The notes under the pieces: model-generated
Database searches by the model: none
What the model was told of the DNA's origin: nothing
What the model saw: the letters and a program-made list of their open reading frames with translations, nothing else
Made by a program: the position numbers and the translations under genes
Assembly: GCA_024741835.1 (NCBI GenBank)
Contig: JAENRP010000157.1
Location: 5,838-69,837 of the forward strand
Direction: 5' to 3'
DNA: 64,000 nt
Source: Diplocarpon mali
Taxonomy: Eukaryota > Ascomycota > Leotiomycetes > Helotiales > Drepanopezizaceae
In this document: piece by piece, positions 1 to 9,900 of the stretch
How the letters are laid out: the number at the start of each line of letters is the position of its first letter
Position numbering within the stretch: position 1 is the stretch's first letter

Positions 1-2535
1 ATCTAAGGCTAAAACTCCTTTAGTGCTAGGCATACCTTATCTGCGACGATGTCATGGTTGGAGGAGGGAAGCCGGCCCGAGTTGCTTTTCATATTTTCGG
101 AGTGGAGTGTGCGAGGCTGGTTCTCCTCTTTAGGAACGGGGTCGTAGGATAAAGTTCCTGCCCTCTTGTCTGCGGGACAAGAAGAGGGCGGATGATATCT
201 GCGACATTTCATCTGCGAAGCTTCAGCTGCTCGTACGCGCGACTTCTTAACTCTAGCAGCACTTGAGTATAAAGCCGACTACTGCCTTCGGGAAGGCTGG
301 CTGTAAAAATAACATTCCTCTTCTCCCCTTAGGCTAGCCCTCTTTTAAGAAACATACCTTCGTTATAAAGATTTTCAGCATAATCGCTCTCGCTCAGGCC
401 CTTGGTGCATATGCGCTCAATCAAGAGTACTGTGACTACGGGGCGACCCTAGAAGGCAACCACTGTAATGTAGGATCATCTAATAATGCAGCTTATGAAG
501 TGGCACTAACTTATCGGCGCAAATAGGATGGGCATAACTCCTTCTGTGTAGGTTCTCCGACCTGGGGAAAAACGGAGCCTTATTAACCCTTCCCGTGATC
601 ACTAGTGCGACGGGGTGAAACCGAGCGACCCCTTCCCTATCGGCCGCATATGCGGCCCAGCGACTAATGATTATACCGGTGATGATATCTGGCCAACTTG
701 CCATAGCGGCGGTGTAAGTCCCTTGCTTGAATTAATGCTATATAAAGTCACTACTAAGTCTTTATATTATAGGAGGTCTTCTGTATAAGGAATCATCCCC
801 TCTTCAAGGGAAGATCTAAGGCTAAAACCCCTCTAATACTAGGTATACCTTATCTGCGATAATATCACAGATGGAAGGAAGCCGGCCTAAGTGGCTTTTC
901 TTATTTTCAGAATAGAGTATATAAGGCTAGTTCTCCTTAAGAATAGGGTTATAGAATAGAGTTCCTACCCTTCAATCTATAGGATAAGAGGGCGGATAAT
1001 ATATCTATAACATTTCATTTATAATGCTTTAGCTTCCTCGTATACGCAACTCTAGTAGCACTTGAGTATAAAGCTAGCTGCTATCTTAAGTAAAGAAATG
1101 CAATTTCATCCTTCTTACATTTTCAAATAAGCCCTTTATTTAGAAATATATATTTATTATAAAGATTTTCAATATCATCTTTCTCGCTTAAGCCCTTAGT
1201 GCATAGGTGCTCGATCAAAAATACTATAACTATAGGGCGCCTTAAGTAGGCAGCTACTGTAACGTAAGATCGTCTATCTTAAATGCGGCTTATAAAGTAG
1301 CACTAACGTATTAATATAAAAAAGAATAAGCTTAAATCCTATTGCGTAAGTTCTCTAAGCGGCGAAAGTCAGTAAGGGAAAATAGAGCCCTATTAACCCT
1401 TCTTATTATTACTAGTGCGGTAGAGCGGAACCGAGCGACCCCTTTCCCGTCGGCTGTATGTGCGGCCAGGGGACTGATGACTATACTAGTGACGATATCT
1501 GGCCCGGATGCTATAATAAGGGTATAGGTCCCTTATCTAAATCCACGCTATATAAAGTCATTACTAAGGTCTTAATGTTATAGAGTCTCTACTATATAAG
1601 GAATCATCCCCTCTTCGAGGGAAGATCTAAGGCTAAAACCCCTTTAGTGCTAGGCATACCTTATCTGCGACGATATTATAATTAAAGGGAAGCCAGCCTA
1701 AGCGGCTCTTCTTATTTTCAAAATGGAGTATATAAGGCTAGTTCTCATTAAGAATAGGGTTATAGAATAGAGTTCCTACCCTTTAATCTATAAGATAAGA
1801 GGGCGGATAATATATCTGCGATATTTTATCTATAATGCTTTAGCTTCCTTATATATACGACTCTAGCAGTACTTAAGTATAAAGCCAGCTGCTATCTTTA
1901 GTAAAGAAATGCAATTTCATCTTTCTTACATTCTTAAATAAGCCCTCTATCTAAAGATATACATTTATTATAAAGATTTTCAATATAATCTTTCTTGCTT
2001 AAGCCCTTTGTATATAAGTGCTCGATTAAAAATACTATAACTTTAAGGCGCCCTAAGTAGGCAGCTACTATAACGTAAGATCGTCTATCTTAAATGCGGC
2101 TTATAAAGTAGCACTGATATATTAACGCAAAAAAGAATAAGCTTAAATCCTATTGCGTAAGTTCTCCAAGCGGCGAAAGTCAGCAAGGGAAAATAGAGCC
2201 CTATTAACCCTCCTTATTATTACTAGTGCGGCAGATCAGAACCAACCGACCCCTTCCCCGTCGGCCGCACGTGCAGCCCAGGGTCTGATAATAAAACTAG
2301 TGAAGAAGTCTGGCCAGACTGCCATAGCAAAGGTGTAGGTCCCCTTCCTGAATCCACGCTATGTGAAGCCACTGCTAAGTTCAACATCGCAGACGATCTA
2401 CTATGTAAGGAATCAACTCGAGGGAAAGATGCAAGGCTAAAACCCCTCTAGTGCTAAGCAGACCCTCATCCGCGCGACGATGTCACGAGTGGAGGAGGGA
2501 AGCTGGCCCGAGTGGCTTGATCATTCTCGGAATGG
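1..2535. repeat. Tandem array of ~810-bp units (three full units plus a partial one)
   Basis: A unit opening with atctaaggctaaaac recurs at 1, 814, 1625 and 2429, giving periods of 813, 811 and 804. The first three units are full length; the fourth keeps only about 100 bases before the similarity ends near 2535. Position 1 is already the start of a unit, so the array probably continues beyond the left edge. Units differ mainly by C/T and G/A transitions (for example cgacgatgtc in unit 1 against cgataatatc in unit 2), the pattern left by RIP. Unit 1 is GC-richer and looks less mutated than units 2 and 3. Each unit carries several TATAAAG strings. Short ORFs in corresponding places are not conserved in length and I see no protein domain. 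Origin unknown: a satellite, a non-transcribed spacer or an amplified transposon segment are all possible. Confidence 0.9.
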
Positions 2536-3110
2536 AGCGTGCGAGGCTGGATCTCGGTTCTATCAAACGACGTATCATTTGCAATGCATATCGGTCGACT
2601 TCATCCCTTCCCAGCGCTCTCCCCTCGGCCGTGTACCGTAGGAATGAAGTGATCGTGGTCACGGGTCGAGGTGCGCGGACCTGGTCACGTGCAAGACCTG
2701 GCACACCCCGCGTGTACTTGGCCTCTCTCCCTCTCCCCTCCCCTCGCGAGTTGTGGCTGCGACCTGTGGTGCCGGGCTGGTCAGGTGATGCGGTCCCCCG
2801 ATGCATCGCTTGCCGCGCCGTGATGGCTGAGCTGCTGTCGGTCCCCCTCGGGCCAGGAGGCCGCGAGCGGGCACGTGGGCCACCGGCCCTGCGGCGGATT
2901 GGATACGTCCGCACGTGCAGCCGGTGAGGCGGAAGAGCCAGTCGCGGCCAGCAGTCGCCGCCGCAGCAGCCTGCGGAGGACCCAAGGCGGGGGGGACAGG
3001 AGAAGCGGTCCAACCTCGGGAGATCCGGGATCCCCGCCTCGCGTGACCGGCAGATGCGGAGCCAGCTCACGTGCGTCGTCCTCCTAGCCGGACAGACGTA
3101 GTACTTCGTA
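2536..3110. other. GC-rich intergenic stretch without a supported gene
   Basis: Open frames on both strands here are long only because the DNA is GC-rich; their translations are rich in Arg, Pro and Gly and show no domain. I see no gene. Confidence 0.6.
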
Positions 3111-3317
3111 CAGGGTGTAATAATCCGAGGTTCCCTGTCTGTGCACACTAGATTCTTGGCAATGCTGCTTTCATTAAATTCCTTAGTATTTTATATAGCC
3201 ACCTTTTGCGTCAATCACTGCTTTATATCTATTTGGCATTTCCCTAATCAAATCTCTAATTATCTCAACTGTTATTGATTCCTAAGCTTCAAGTACCCCC
3301 TGTCGAAACCCCTGTAT
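3111..3317 (-). mobile_element. Tc1/mariner transposase remnant, possibly an internally deleted element
   Basis: On the minus strand from about 3290 to the stop at 3183 the translation matches the extreme C-terminus of Tc1/mariner DD34E transposases: E-S-I-T-V-E, then DLIREMPNRYKAVIDAKGG and a terminal KY before TAA. A tryptophan expected in this family before ESI is TAG here, consistent with G-to-A mutation. Both ends of the interval carry TACAGGG in inverted orientation (3111 on plus; about 3317 read on minus), which could be decayed terminal repeats with a TA target. The catalytic region is missing, so this is a relic or a MITE-like deletion derivative. The transposase match is firm; the exact ends are inference. 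Confidence 0.6.
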
Positions 3318-3384
3318 AAAAGAAAGTTCTAGTATAGCGCATAGATAGAAAACCTCAGATTATTTCCCCATGGACTAAGTACAT

Positions 3385-5099
3385 TCACGGCGCAGGTGGG
3401 GGGGGGGGCAAGGGAGACACGTCTCGACGCGGCGGGCGCTCTCGGCTCATCAGACCACGATGTCGTCGTGTGGGACGCGCTCCACCTGGGCACGTGCATG
3501 CCCCGTCGAACATGATCCTGCCACGCTCGGGTCCGACCTTGTCGCCTGCCCGGGTCTGCCTCCCCGGGAACGAGTGGTGTCTCGCTGCGCGGCTCCTCGC
3601 GACGGGATCTCTACCGTCCCTCGGAGCTATTCGAGATGGGATTATGGTGCAGCGTCCCAGTCCCGCCGCCGCGGCATTCGGGACACCGTGAGTGCCGTGG
3701 GCGGCACTGCTCCCCCCCGCCGCTGGCACTCCCTTGCATCTGGTCCCTGGTCCCTGGTCCCCGGTCGACTCCTCCACCCAGCTGGTATCGGCCGCCCCCC
3801 GCTCGGCGAGGGGGGCCAAAAGGCCCAGCCGCAAGGGACGCGACGCCGGCAACGGCCCGTCACCCACGTGCTCCCCGGCCCAGCCCGCCGGGGGGGCAGT
3901 CTGGGAGCCGGCAGCGACGGCACGGGACAGCGCAGGAGCGGGGCAGGGCTAGCGCGGCAGGGGTCGGCAGGGGCCGGCAGGGGCCGGGACTGGGTCCCAG
4001 CGGGAAGACCAGACATCGATCGGCCGACCAGATGGGCACAGGTAGGTACCCGTACGAGAGCCTCGCGTGGCCGGGCCTCGCATTGCATTGCACTGCATTG
4101 CATTGCACTGCATTGCACTGCACTGCATCGTCTCACCTCGCCCTGCCATGCGTCGAATCGAAATCCGCGCGTCCCGGCCGTGTGCCGCCCGCCCCCTTTT
4201 TTTTCCTCCCTCCCCTCGCAATCCCATCGAGACAGCGGATGCCTGACACCGGATGCCTGACGCCGGATGCCTGACGCCCGCGGCTGTACGCACGACGAGC
4301 CACCAGCGCAGGCTCGGCGGGGACGTATCCGTAGTGGAGATGTGTTGGGGGGGGGGGGTATGTATGTATGTATGTATGTATGTATGTATGTATGTATGAG
4401 GGTGTATATATACATATATACGTGTATATATACATGTATACATATATATAGAAGAATGTATATACACACCCCCCCTCTCCCCCACCCAAGACCGTCCACC
4501 AGCAGGTCCTACCGCCCAGGTCCAGCGTCCCCCCCTTCCCCGGCCTTCCAGAACGCGTCCCCCCGGCCCCCGCCCCCGGCTCCCGACCCCGACCCCGACA
4601 CCCGAGCCCCCCGTCAGTCGCCGAACCCAATCTCGTCGGCCCGGCATGCTAGGACCCACTGCCACGTTTCGTTTCGCGGGCGACGGGGACCGCAGCGCGG
4701 CCGTTGGAGGGGGGGGGGGGTATGCTGCGAGGAGCGGAGCGGAGAGGAGAGCGGAGCGGAGAGCGGAGCGAGCAGAGAGGAGACCAGAGAGCAGACCACC
4801 CCCCCCCTCCGCCCGCACAACTGCCGGGTGACAGACCCCCCCCCGATGATCCAGAAGCCCGACTCGGCCCCTGGTCCGGCCCACGCCTTGTTTCCCACTG
4901 ACTAATGATGACACGATCTCGCGGCGGGGAGGGGGGGGGCAGCTTGGCAGCTTGGCAGCTTGGCGCGGCGGGCGACGGAGGCCGAGATGTGTGCTCTGCC
5001 CGACACGGCCCGAGAGGAGAGGCCGGCGCAGTCGGGCGGGTCTTGGACGGTGGGTGAGGAGGGGGGGGTGAGGGGGGTGTCTGTTGGAAGCTAGGGATG
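3385..5099. repeat. GC-rich microsatellite and low-complexity island
   Basis: This stretch contains a G run (3397-3408), a (cattg/cactg)n pentamer array at about 4080-4130, three copies of ggatgcctgac(a/g)cc at about 4236-4277, G12 followed by (TATG)n at 4347-4397, an alternating TA/TG tract to about 4460, a polypurine ggagc/ggaga tract at about 4733-4795, and cagcttgg triplets near 4940. Long frames on both strands here are compositional artefacts. No gene is supported. Confidence 0.8.
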
Positions 5100-5375
5100 T
5101 GTGTATGCAGATTTAGAGAATGCTAGAGATATATATATATACATCTGTTGGGTGCTAGAGATACATATGCCTGTTTAGAGAGGGCTAGAGATGTATATAC
5201 GTATATGTATATCTGTTGGATGCTAGAGATATATACATGTTTCTATTTAGAGGATGCCAAAGATATACATATGCCTGTGTAGAGAGGGCTAGAGATGTAT
5301 ATACGTATATGTATATCTGTTGGATGCTAGAGATATATACGTGTCTATTTAGAGAATGCTAGAGATATACCCATG
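5100..5375. repeat. Minisatellite with ~103-bp units built from tgctagagatatata
   Basis: A block starting cctgtttagagagggctag at 5170 is repeated at about 5273 with few changes (period ~103). Both blocks contain gtatatacgtatatgtatat and several shorter copies of tgctagagatatata. The repeat is AT-rich, in contrast to the GC-rich DNA beside it. Confidence 0.8.
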
Positions 5376-5727
5376 CCCATTAGATGCACAAGACACACAT
5401 CTATTAAACGCACAAGACACACATCTATTACATGCACAAGACACACACATCTATTAAACGCACAAGACACACACACATCCATTAGTTGCACAAGACACAC
5501 ATCTATTAAACGCACAAGATACAAACACATCCATTAGTTGCACAAGACACACATCTATTAAACGCACAAGATACAAACATCTATTACATGCACAAGACAC
5601 ACACACATCCATTAGTTGCACAAGACACACATCCATTAAACGCACAAGACACACATCTATTACATGCACAAGACACACCTCTATTACATGCACAATACAC
5701 ACATCCATTACATGCACAAGACACACC
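5376..5727. repeat. 24-bp minisatellite, about 14 units
   Basis: The unit is close to cYattaMRYgcacaagacacacat. I count about 14 units, with internal ca-dinucleotide length variation (24-28 bp). Two or three unit subtypes (aaacg, acatg, agttg) alternate, suggesting higher-order duplication. Because 24 is a multiple of three, long repetitive minus-strand frames arise (Cys-Val-Leu rich); these are not considered genes. Confidence 0.9.
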
Positions 5728-6257
5728 AGCCATCCCTCCTCTCCCCCTCCGCAGCACGCGCACCCCGCGCCCACCACGCGCGCGCACGAAGCCAGCCAGA
5801 TTCTCACCTGACCTACCTCGTCTACTTCCCTCCGCCTGCTTCACCCACTTCTCCCACCTCTCCCACTTCACCCCCTTCACCCCCCCCCACGACCGACGCG
5901 TGGAGCGAGCGTTGGCCGGCGAGAGGTGGAAGCACGCCCTACGGTGGAATGGAACGAACCCGCCGCGCCGCCTGCGAGTCGACATGCTCCCCTAACCGCC
6001 ATCCAAGGGCGCGGTGCGTGCCCGTGCCCGCGCCCGCGCCGCGGGAGATCGCCAGACATGTACATTTCGCGCGGGTTCTGCTACAGTGCAAAGCATAGGA
6101 AAGCTTCGCTTCGTGCATATCATTTTCTTCTTCCTGGCTTTCCCCTTCCGCCGGCGCTCCGGTGGCAGGCCAGAGAGGGACGTGGGGACTCCCAGCACCC
6201 GTAAAGGCCGAGACGCCCCTCCGCCAGCCCCTCCGCCAGGAACGCTGCACCCAGCCC

Positions 6258-7571
6258 TCAGATCGCCATCGGTCCAGAATCTCTCCTCCAGCCTTTCTGC
6301 CGCATGTTGTCCTCGATGCCCTTCCAGATGCCCTCCACAACCTCTCGGTCCCGCCATCGGGCCGCTGCGGGCGCACCGGCGTTGAACTTGTCAATCTGGG
6401 TATTCAAGACACCCCGCCCCCACCCCTTCACCGTGTCCGGCACCTGGTCTCCCCGCCATCCAACATACACCCCCAGCGTGTGCTTGAACAGCTCCTGCGG
6501 CTTCGGCCACTTGTAGGCCTTGAATTGCCATTCCTGACCGGTCGTGAAGACCGCCACCACCCTGTCCCAGTACTCGGGCTTGAATTGCTCGGGCGTGTCC
6601 ACGAGGATGAATCGGATCGGCCGAGTGGCGTCGATCGTGGGAATGATACGGATGGTGTGAAGGAGGTTCGAAGAGGTGCTGGACGACGCGCTTGTCGACT
6701 CGGGGGGCACGTAGACGCCGTTCTCGAGGAAAGCCTTGATGTTCGACAGGCGCAGCAGCGACGAGGCGGAGGGCGAAAGCAGAATAATAGGGTCGGGCCG
6801 GCGGGCCGGCGCCTTGGGGTTGTGCGCCAGCGCAGCGCTGTTCTGCGCGGCGGCTTGGGCAGCTTTGCGAGCATGGAAAGGAGCGGCCAGTTTGCGAACG
6901 TGGGAGAAATCCTGGAGAGTCAGCGCGAGCCCCGATTCCCCAGTCAGAGCACATACCGTGGGCTTGATTCCCCTCAGCACATGGTTCCGGTCACCCATCC
7001 TCCTCTCCCCGTTGTAGATCTCCGCCAATCGAGGATCAATCGTCTTGCCCGGCCGAACTTGGCCTCCGCTCGTCACCGGCGCAATGCCGCCCTTGCTGCC
7101 AGAAGCCACCTGCGCCGAAGCCGCGGCGCTCGAGCTATCTGATGCCAGGGCCTTGATGTATTCCGATTCCTCCGAGGCGCCTTCCAGCCAGGTGATCAGG
7201 TCGAGACGTTCCACAAAAGCCAGTTTCTGCACCTGTCCCCCAGCACCGCCTTCGGCGGCGAGCTCCGCATTCAGTTCCTCAGCCGCGACATTGTACTCGG
7301 GAATCGCGCTCTCGCGCTTTTCCCAGGCGAAGAAGATACTGCGGATGTCGACGGGTTCATCGGACGAGACGAAACGCGTCGGAGTAGTGAGGGCGATCGA
7401 TACCTGCGCGGGCGAGGAGAAGTGCAGGAAGGCGGCTTTGGCCAGGCTGAGATCTACGGAAGACGCCGAGGAGGCATCTGCGGTCGTTGTTGGGATGACG
7501 GGAGTACCAGACGCTATAGACTGTTTGAGGAGTAGAAGAGCGTCATACGGGCTGCCATCTGAAGATGTCAT
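6258..7571 (-). CDS. CDC73: Cdc73/parafibromin, Paf1-complex subunit
   Basis: Exons on the minus strand: 7571..6957 and 6911..6258, 422 aa. Cdc73 is a subunit of the nuclear Paf1 complex, which travels with RNA polymerase II and promotes histone modification and elongation. The family-typical central segment IYNGERRMGDRNHVLRGIKP precedes the intron, and the Ras-like C-terminal domain follows (DPIILLSPSASSL, RFILVDTPEQFKPEYWDRVV, then the WGRGVLN segment near the end). The 45-nt intron (6912..6956; GTATGT donor, GCTGAC branch, CCAG acceptor) is a multiple of three and stop-free, so the unspliced frame is also open; I remove it because Cdc73 homologues run directly from IKPT into DFSHVRKL. The start is the ATG at 7571; the frame extends 18 codons further upstream, less plausibly coding. 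It is transcribed towards the repeat-rich left end. Confidence 0.93.
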   Translation of the reverse strand: MTSSDGSPYDALLLLKQSIASGTPVIPTTTADASSASSVDLSLAKAAFLHFSSPAQVSIALTTPTRFVSSDEPVDIRSIFFAWEKRESAIPEYNVAAEELNAELAAEGGAGGQVQKLAFVERLDLITWLEGASEESEYIKALASDSSSAAASAQVASGSKGGIAPVTSGGQVRPGKTIDPRLAEIYNGERRMGDRNHVLRGIKPTVCALTGESGLALTLQDFSHVRKLAAPFHARKAAQAAAQNSAALAHNPKAPARRPDPIILLSPSASSLLRLSNIKAFLENGVYVPPESTSASSSTSSNLLHTIRIIPTIDATRPIRFILVDTPEQFKPEYWDRVVAVFTTGQEWQFKAYKWPKPQELFKHTLGVYVGWRGDQVPDTVKGWGRGVLNTQIDKFNAGAPAAARWRDREVVEGIWKGIEDNMRQKGWRRDSGPMAI

Positions 7572-8005
7572 GTTGCTGGGTGGATGGCTTGCGCGGACGT
7601 GCTGTGGGAGTTGGCGGCTCTGCATTTCTCAAAGTCGGGGCGAGCACGGGGCAAGAGAACGGCCAAGGTCTGTGCGTACGGGTGTGGCAGTATAAAGATA
7701 AATATCATGTGTATCCGAACAACGAGTCCATATGGCCTCGGTGATTTTGACTCGTCTCGTCTCATACACCAAGGGATTACAGCACCATCAGGTGTGAGTG
7801 CACGCCTCAATTGGTTACAGGCAGACACGAGGTTCGAGCCTGTCTGTGATTTACTCATGGCCTATCGCTGTCTGTTTGCAGACTTTCCGCATCACCTTAC
7901 AAGCCAAAATGCCAGTTTCCCTGCTGCTTACCTGTCACTATTTAATTGCGTTACTTTGTTCGCTCTCTGATTCCGGCCCAGCTTGACTGGCTTGCCTGAT
8001 AAGTT
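7572..8005. other. Intergenic, CDC73 promoter side
   Basis: This is the upstream region of CDC73 and the 3' flank of the next minus-strand gene. No other feature is apparent. Confidence 0.5.
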
Positions 8006-9900
8006 TCAATCATACTGGTTTCCGCTTCCCTCCGAATCTATTCTCTGGCCGATCTTTAGATTGTTGTCCCTTTTCCGCCCGTGATACGGGCATATCCCAG
8101 TCCCACCAGTCTTATGTTTCGGGTTTTTGGGGCAGAGAGGACTGTTCGGGAAATGCTCAGGTAGAGTCAGCTCGAACGCGGCCGGGGGTGAGTGAGCCTT
8201 GGGCATGGCCTTGGTTGACTTATTGCCCATCGATGTATGCTCGGTATCGGCCTCCCACCAATCGAGGAGTGGTGGATGGCCTTTTGATTGTACAATAGCC
8301 CCGGCGCTACTGCCATTTGACCTCGGACTTGCGTCGTTATCTTTCGACGAGTTGAGGTCGAAGAAGAATCCACGCGCCTGGACAGCAGGTGTGCCAGGGA
8401 ACATGGGTGGCGTATTGACACGCTTTGCTTCCTACGATAACGTAGTTCTGATTAGCACCCGAGACCCTTCGGTTTCTCTTCCCCTCTCCATAAAATGATG
8501 GGTCTCAACAGCAGCCTCCCACTTACAGAGGGCAAGAAGTTGGGTTCGAGAGGATCCGGGCTTGCGATGTCTACTGCAGGGCCAGGTTTAGCTCCTCGTT
8601 CTCTTCACGGTTCGTGAGCTTCGAACGTACCTTTGGCATAATTTGCCCCCCCGTGCGCTTCGTATTGGTGTTCTGGGTTCGGTGTAGCCGAGGGGGCCTT
8701 ACCAAGTAGTAGCTTGAATACAGAACTCGAGGCAGAAAGGATTGACTCATGGGAACTTCGGCGGTGCCATGGCGCTAATCCGAACCGACGAAGTGATATG
8801 CCGCCGGGCGAGCCTGGAGTCTGTGGAAGGTCCGAGGGAACATGTATTCCCGGTGGTTGGGATTTTTCTCGTTGAACACGATCAAGAAAGTGGGAAGTGC
8901 CTTGCAGGAGCATCGTTGTTTGAGACGCCAACTTTTGTTGATCGGCTACCGAAACATCGTCTGCCTGCACAATATCAGGTCCGTTGGGATGAAATTGATC
9001 GCGATATCATCTCACCGCATCTGCTTTCTGCTGGAATCGAGTCCGTATTGTGTTTTTTGTCCGGCAGTATAAGCCCAATTGTTGCCCCGGGGCGATTGCG
9101 TAGTACGGAGGAATTGTGATATTACCTTCGGCGCCCAACAGTTTGACGTCTCTCTTTGATGATGCATCACGGCTGCTCCTCCGAGTGGTGGACGGCGACG
9201 GCTCCATCTTGGACGCCTTTGAGGATGAAGATGTGCGAGATATTAAGCTGCCAATATAGATCCTGGGCAACTCGATCGGAGCACTCAAAGGTGCGGTTTT
9301 GCTCGTTGATTCGGCCTTTCCAGACTTCCCCGAGCTTTTACTCTTACGTTCTGGGGACCGGCTCCACCATTTAGGTCGAAATCCTTGTTTCGTGGATGAT
9401 ATGCTAGAAAGATCACGTCTCTCTCGTTCAGCCCAGTATCCCTCTGGGAACCAAACCCATTCGAAGCCGTCGCTTAGCGACTGTCAGCTGCGACTGATAT
9501 TTCGGAGAATCCTATGGGGTGCCAGGGGAGAAGCTTACCGGGGAGGACGAGGCGGATCCAGTGCAGTGTTCACCTGGCGGCCAGACGAGGATAGGGCATT
9601 GAGGCCTATGCTTGAATTGTTCCATTCGCCGTTATACTGGGTTGTAGTTCTCATTGACTGTAGATCACTGTTGGAGTATGCTTTCGCACGCGGGCCGATG
9701 CTTGACCATCTTGACCTTTGCGATCTCGGTTTCTGAATGAAGGGACTTCCAGATGGGCTGTATTTGGGCGACACTGTATCCGAGTCTGTGGTGCGTCGTC
9801 GCACAAGGAAGTACGATGAATTAACAGTGTCCCGATCTCTGCTGCTCTCTTCCGAGCATCCCCTCGGGGGGTGTGGGGGTGCGAGGTCGTTGCTTTTCAT
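8006..9900 (-). CDS. Conserved fungal protein of unknown function with C-terminal Cys/His motif
   Basis: Five exons on the minus strand: 9900..9539, 9472..9126, 8960..8631, 8573..8527 and 8431..8006, 503 aa. Phases agree at every junction (2, 1, 1, 0) and each intron has GT..AG ends. The protein is Ser/Arg-rich and probably disordered. Two islands look conserved: an aromatic segment at the start of exon 2 (DGFEWVWFPEGYWAERE) and a C-terminal motif SPLCPKNPKHKTGGTGICPY followed by HGR. Similar C-x-x-x-P-x-H/K...C-x-Y-H-G-R tails occur in uncharacterised ascomycete proteins, to my knowledge. The Cys/His spacing could bind a metal ion, but that is inference. The start is the first ATG in an open stretch with no upstream in-frame ATG; an additional short 5' exon cannot be excluded. 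No catalytic function can be assigned. Confidence 0.78.

Noticed and set aside
2451..5000. Many long ORFs on both strands in GC-rich DNA
   Set aside because: Overlapping frames on both strands at once, Arg/Pro/Gly-rich translations and simple-repeat content point to composition, not coding.
5376..5727. CRISPR-like array of regular repeats
   Set aside because: Repeats are contiguous without unique spacers, and this is a fungal nuclear genome.
5345..5985. Long cysteine/valine-rich minus-strand frames resembling a repeat protein
   Set aside because: They are direct translations of the 24-bp minisatellite, whose period is a multiple of three; all frames look repetitive.
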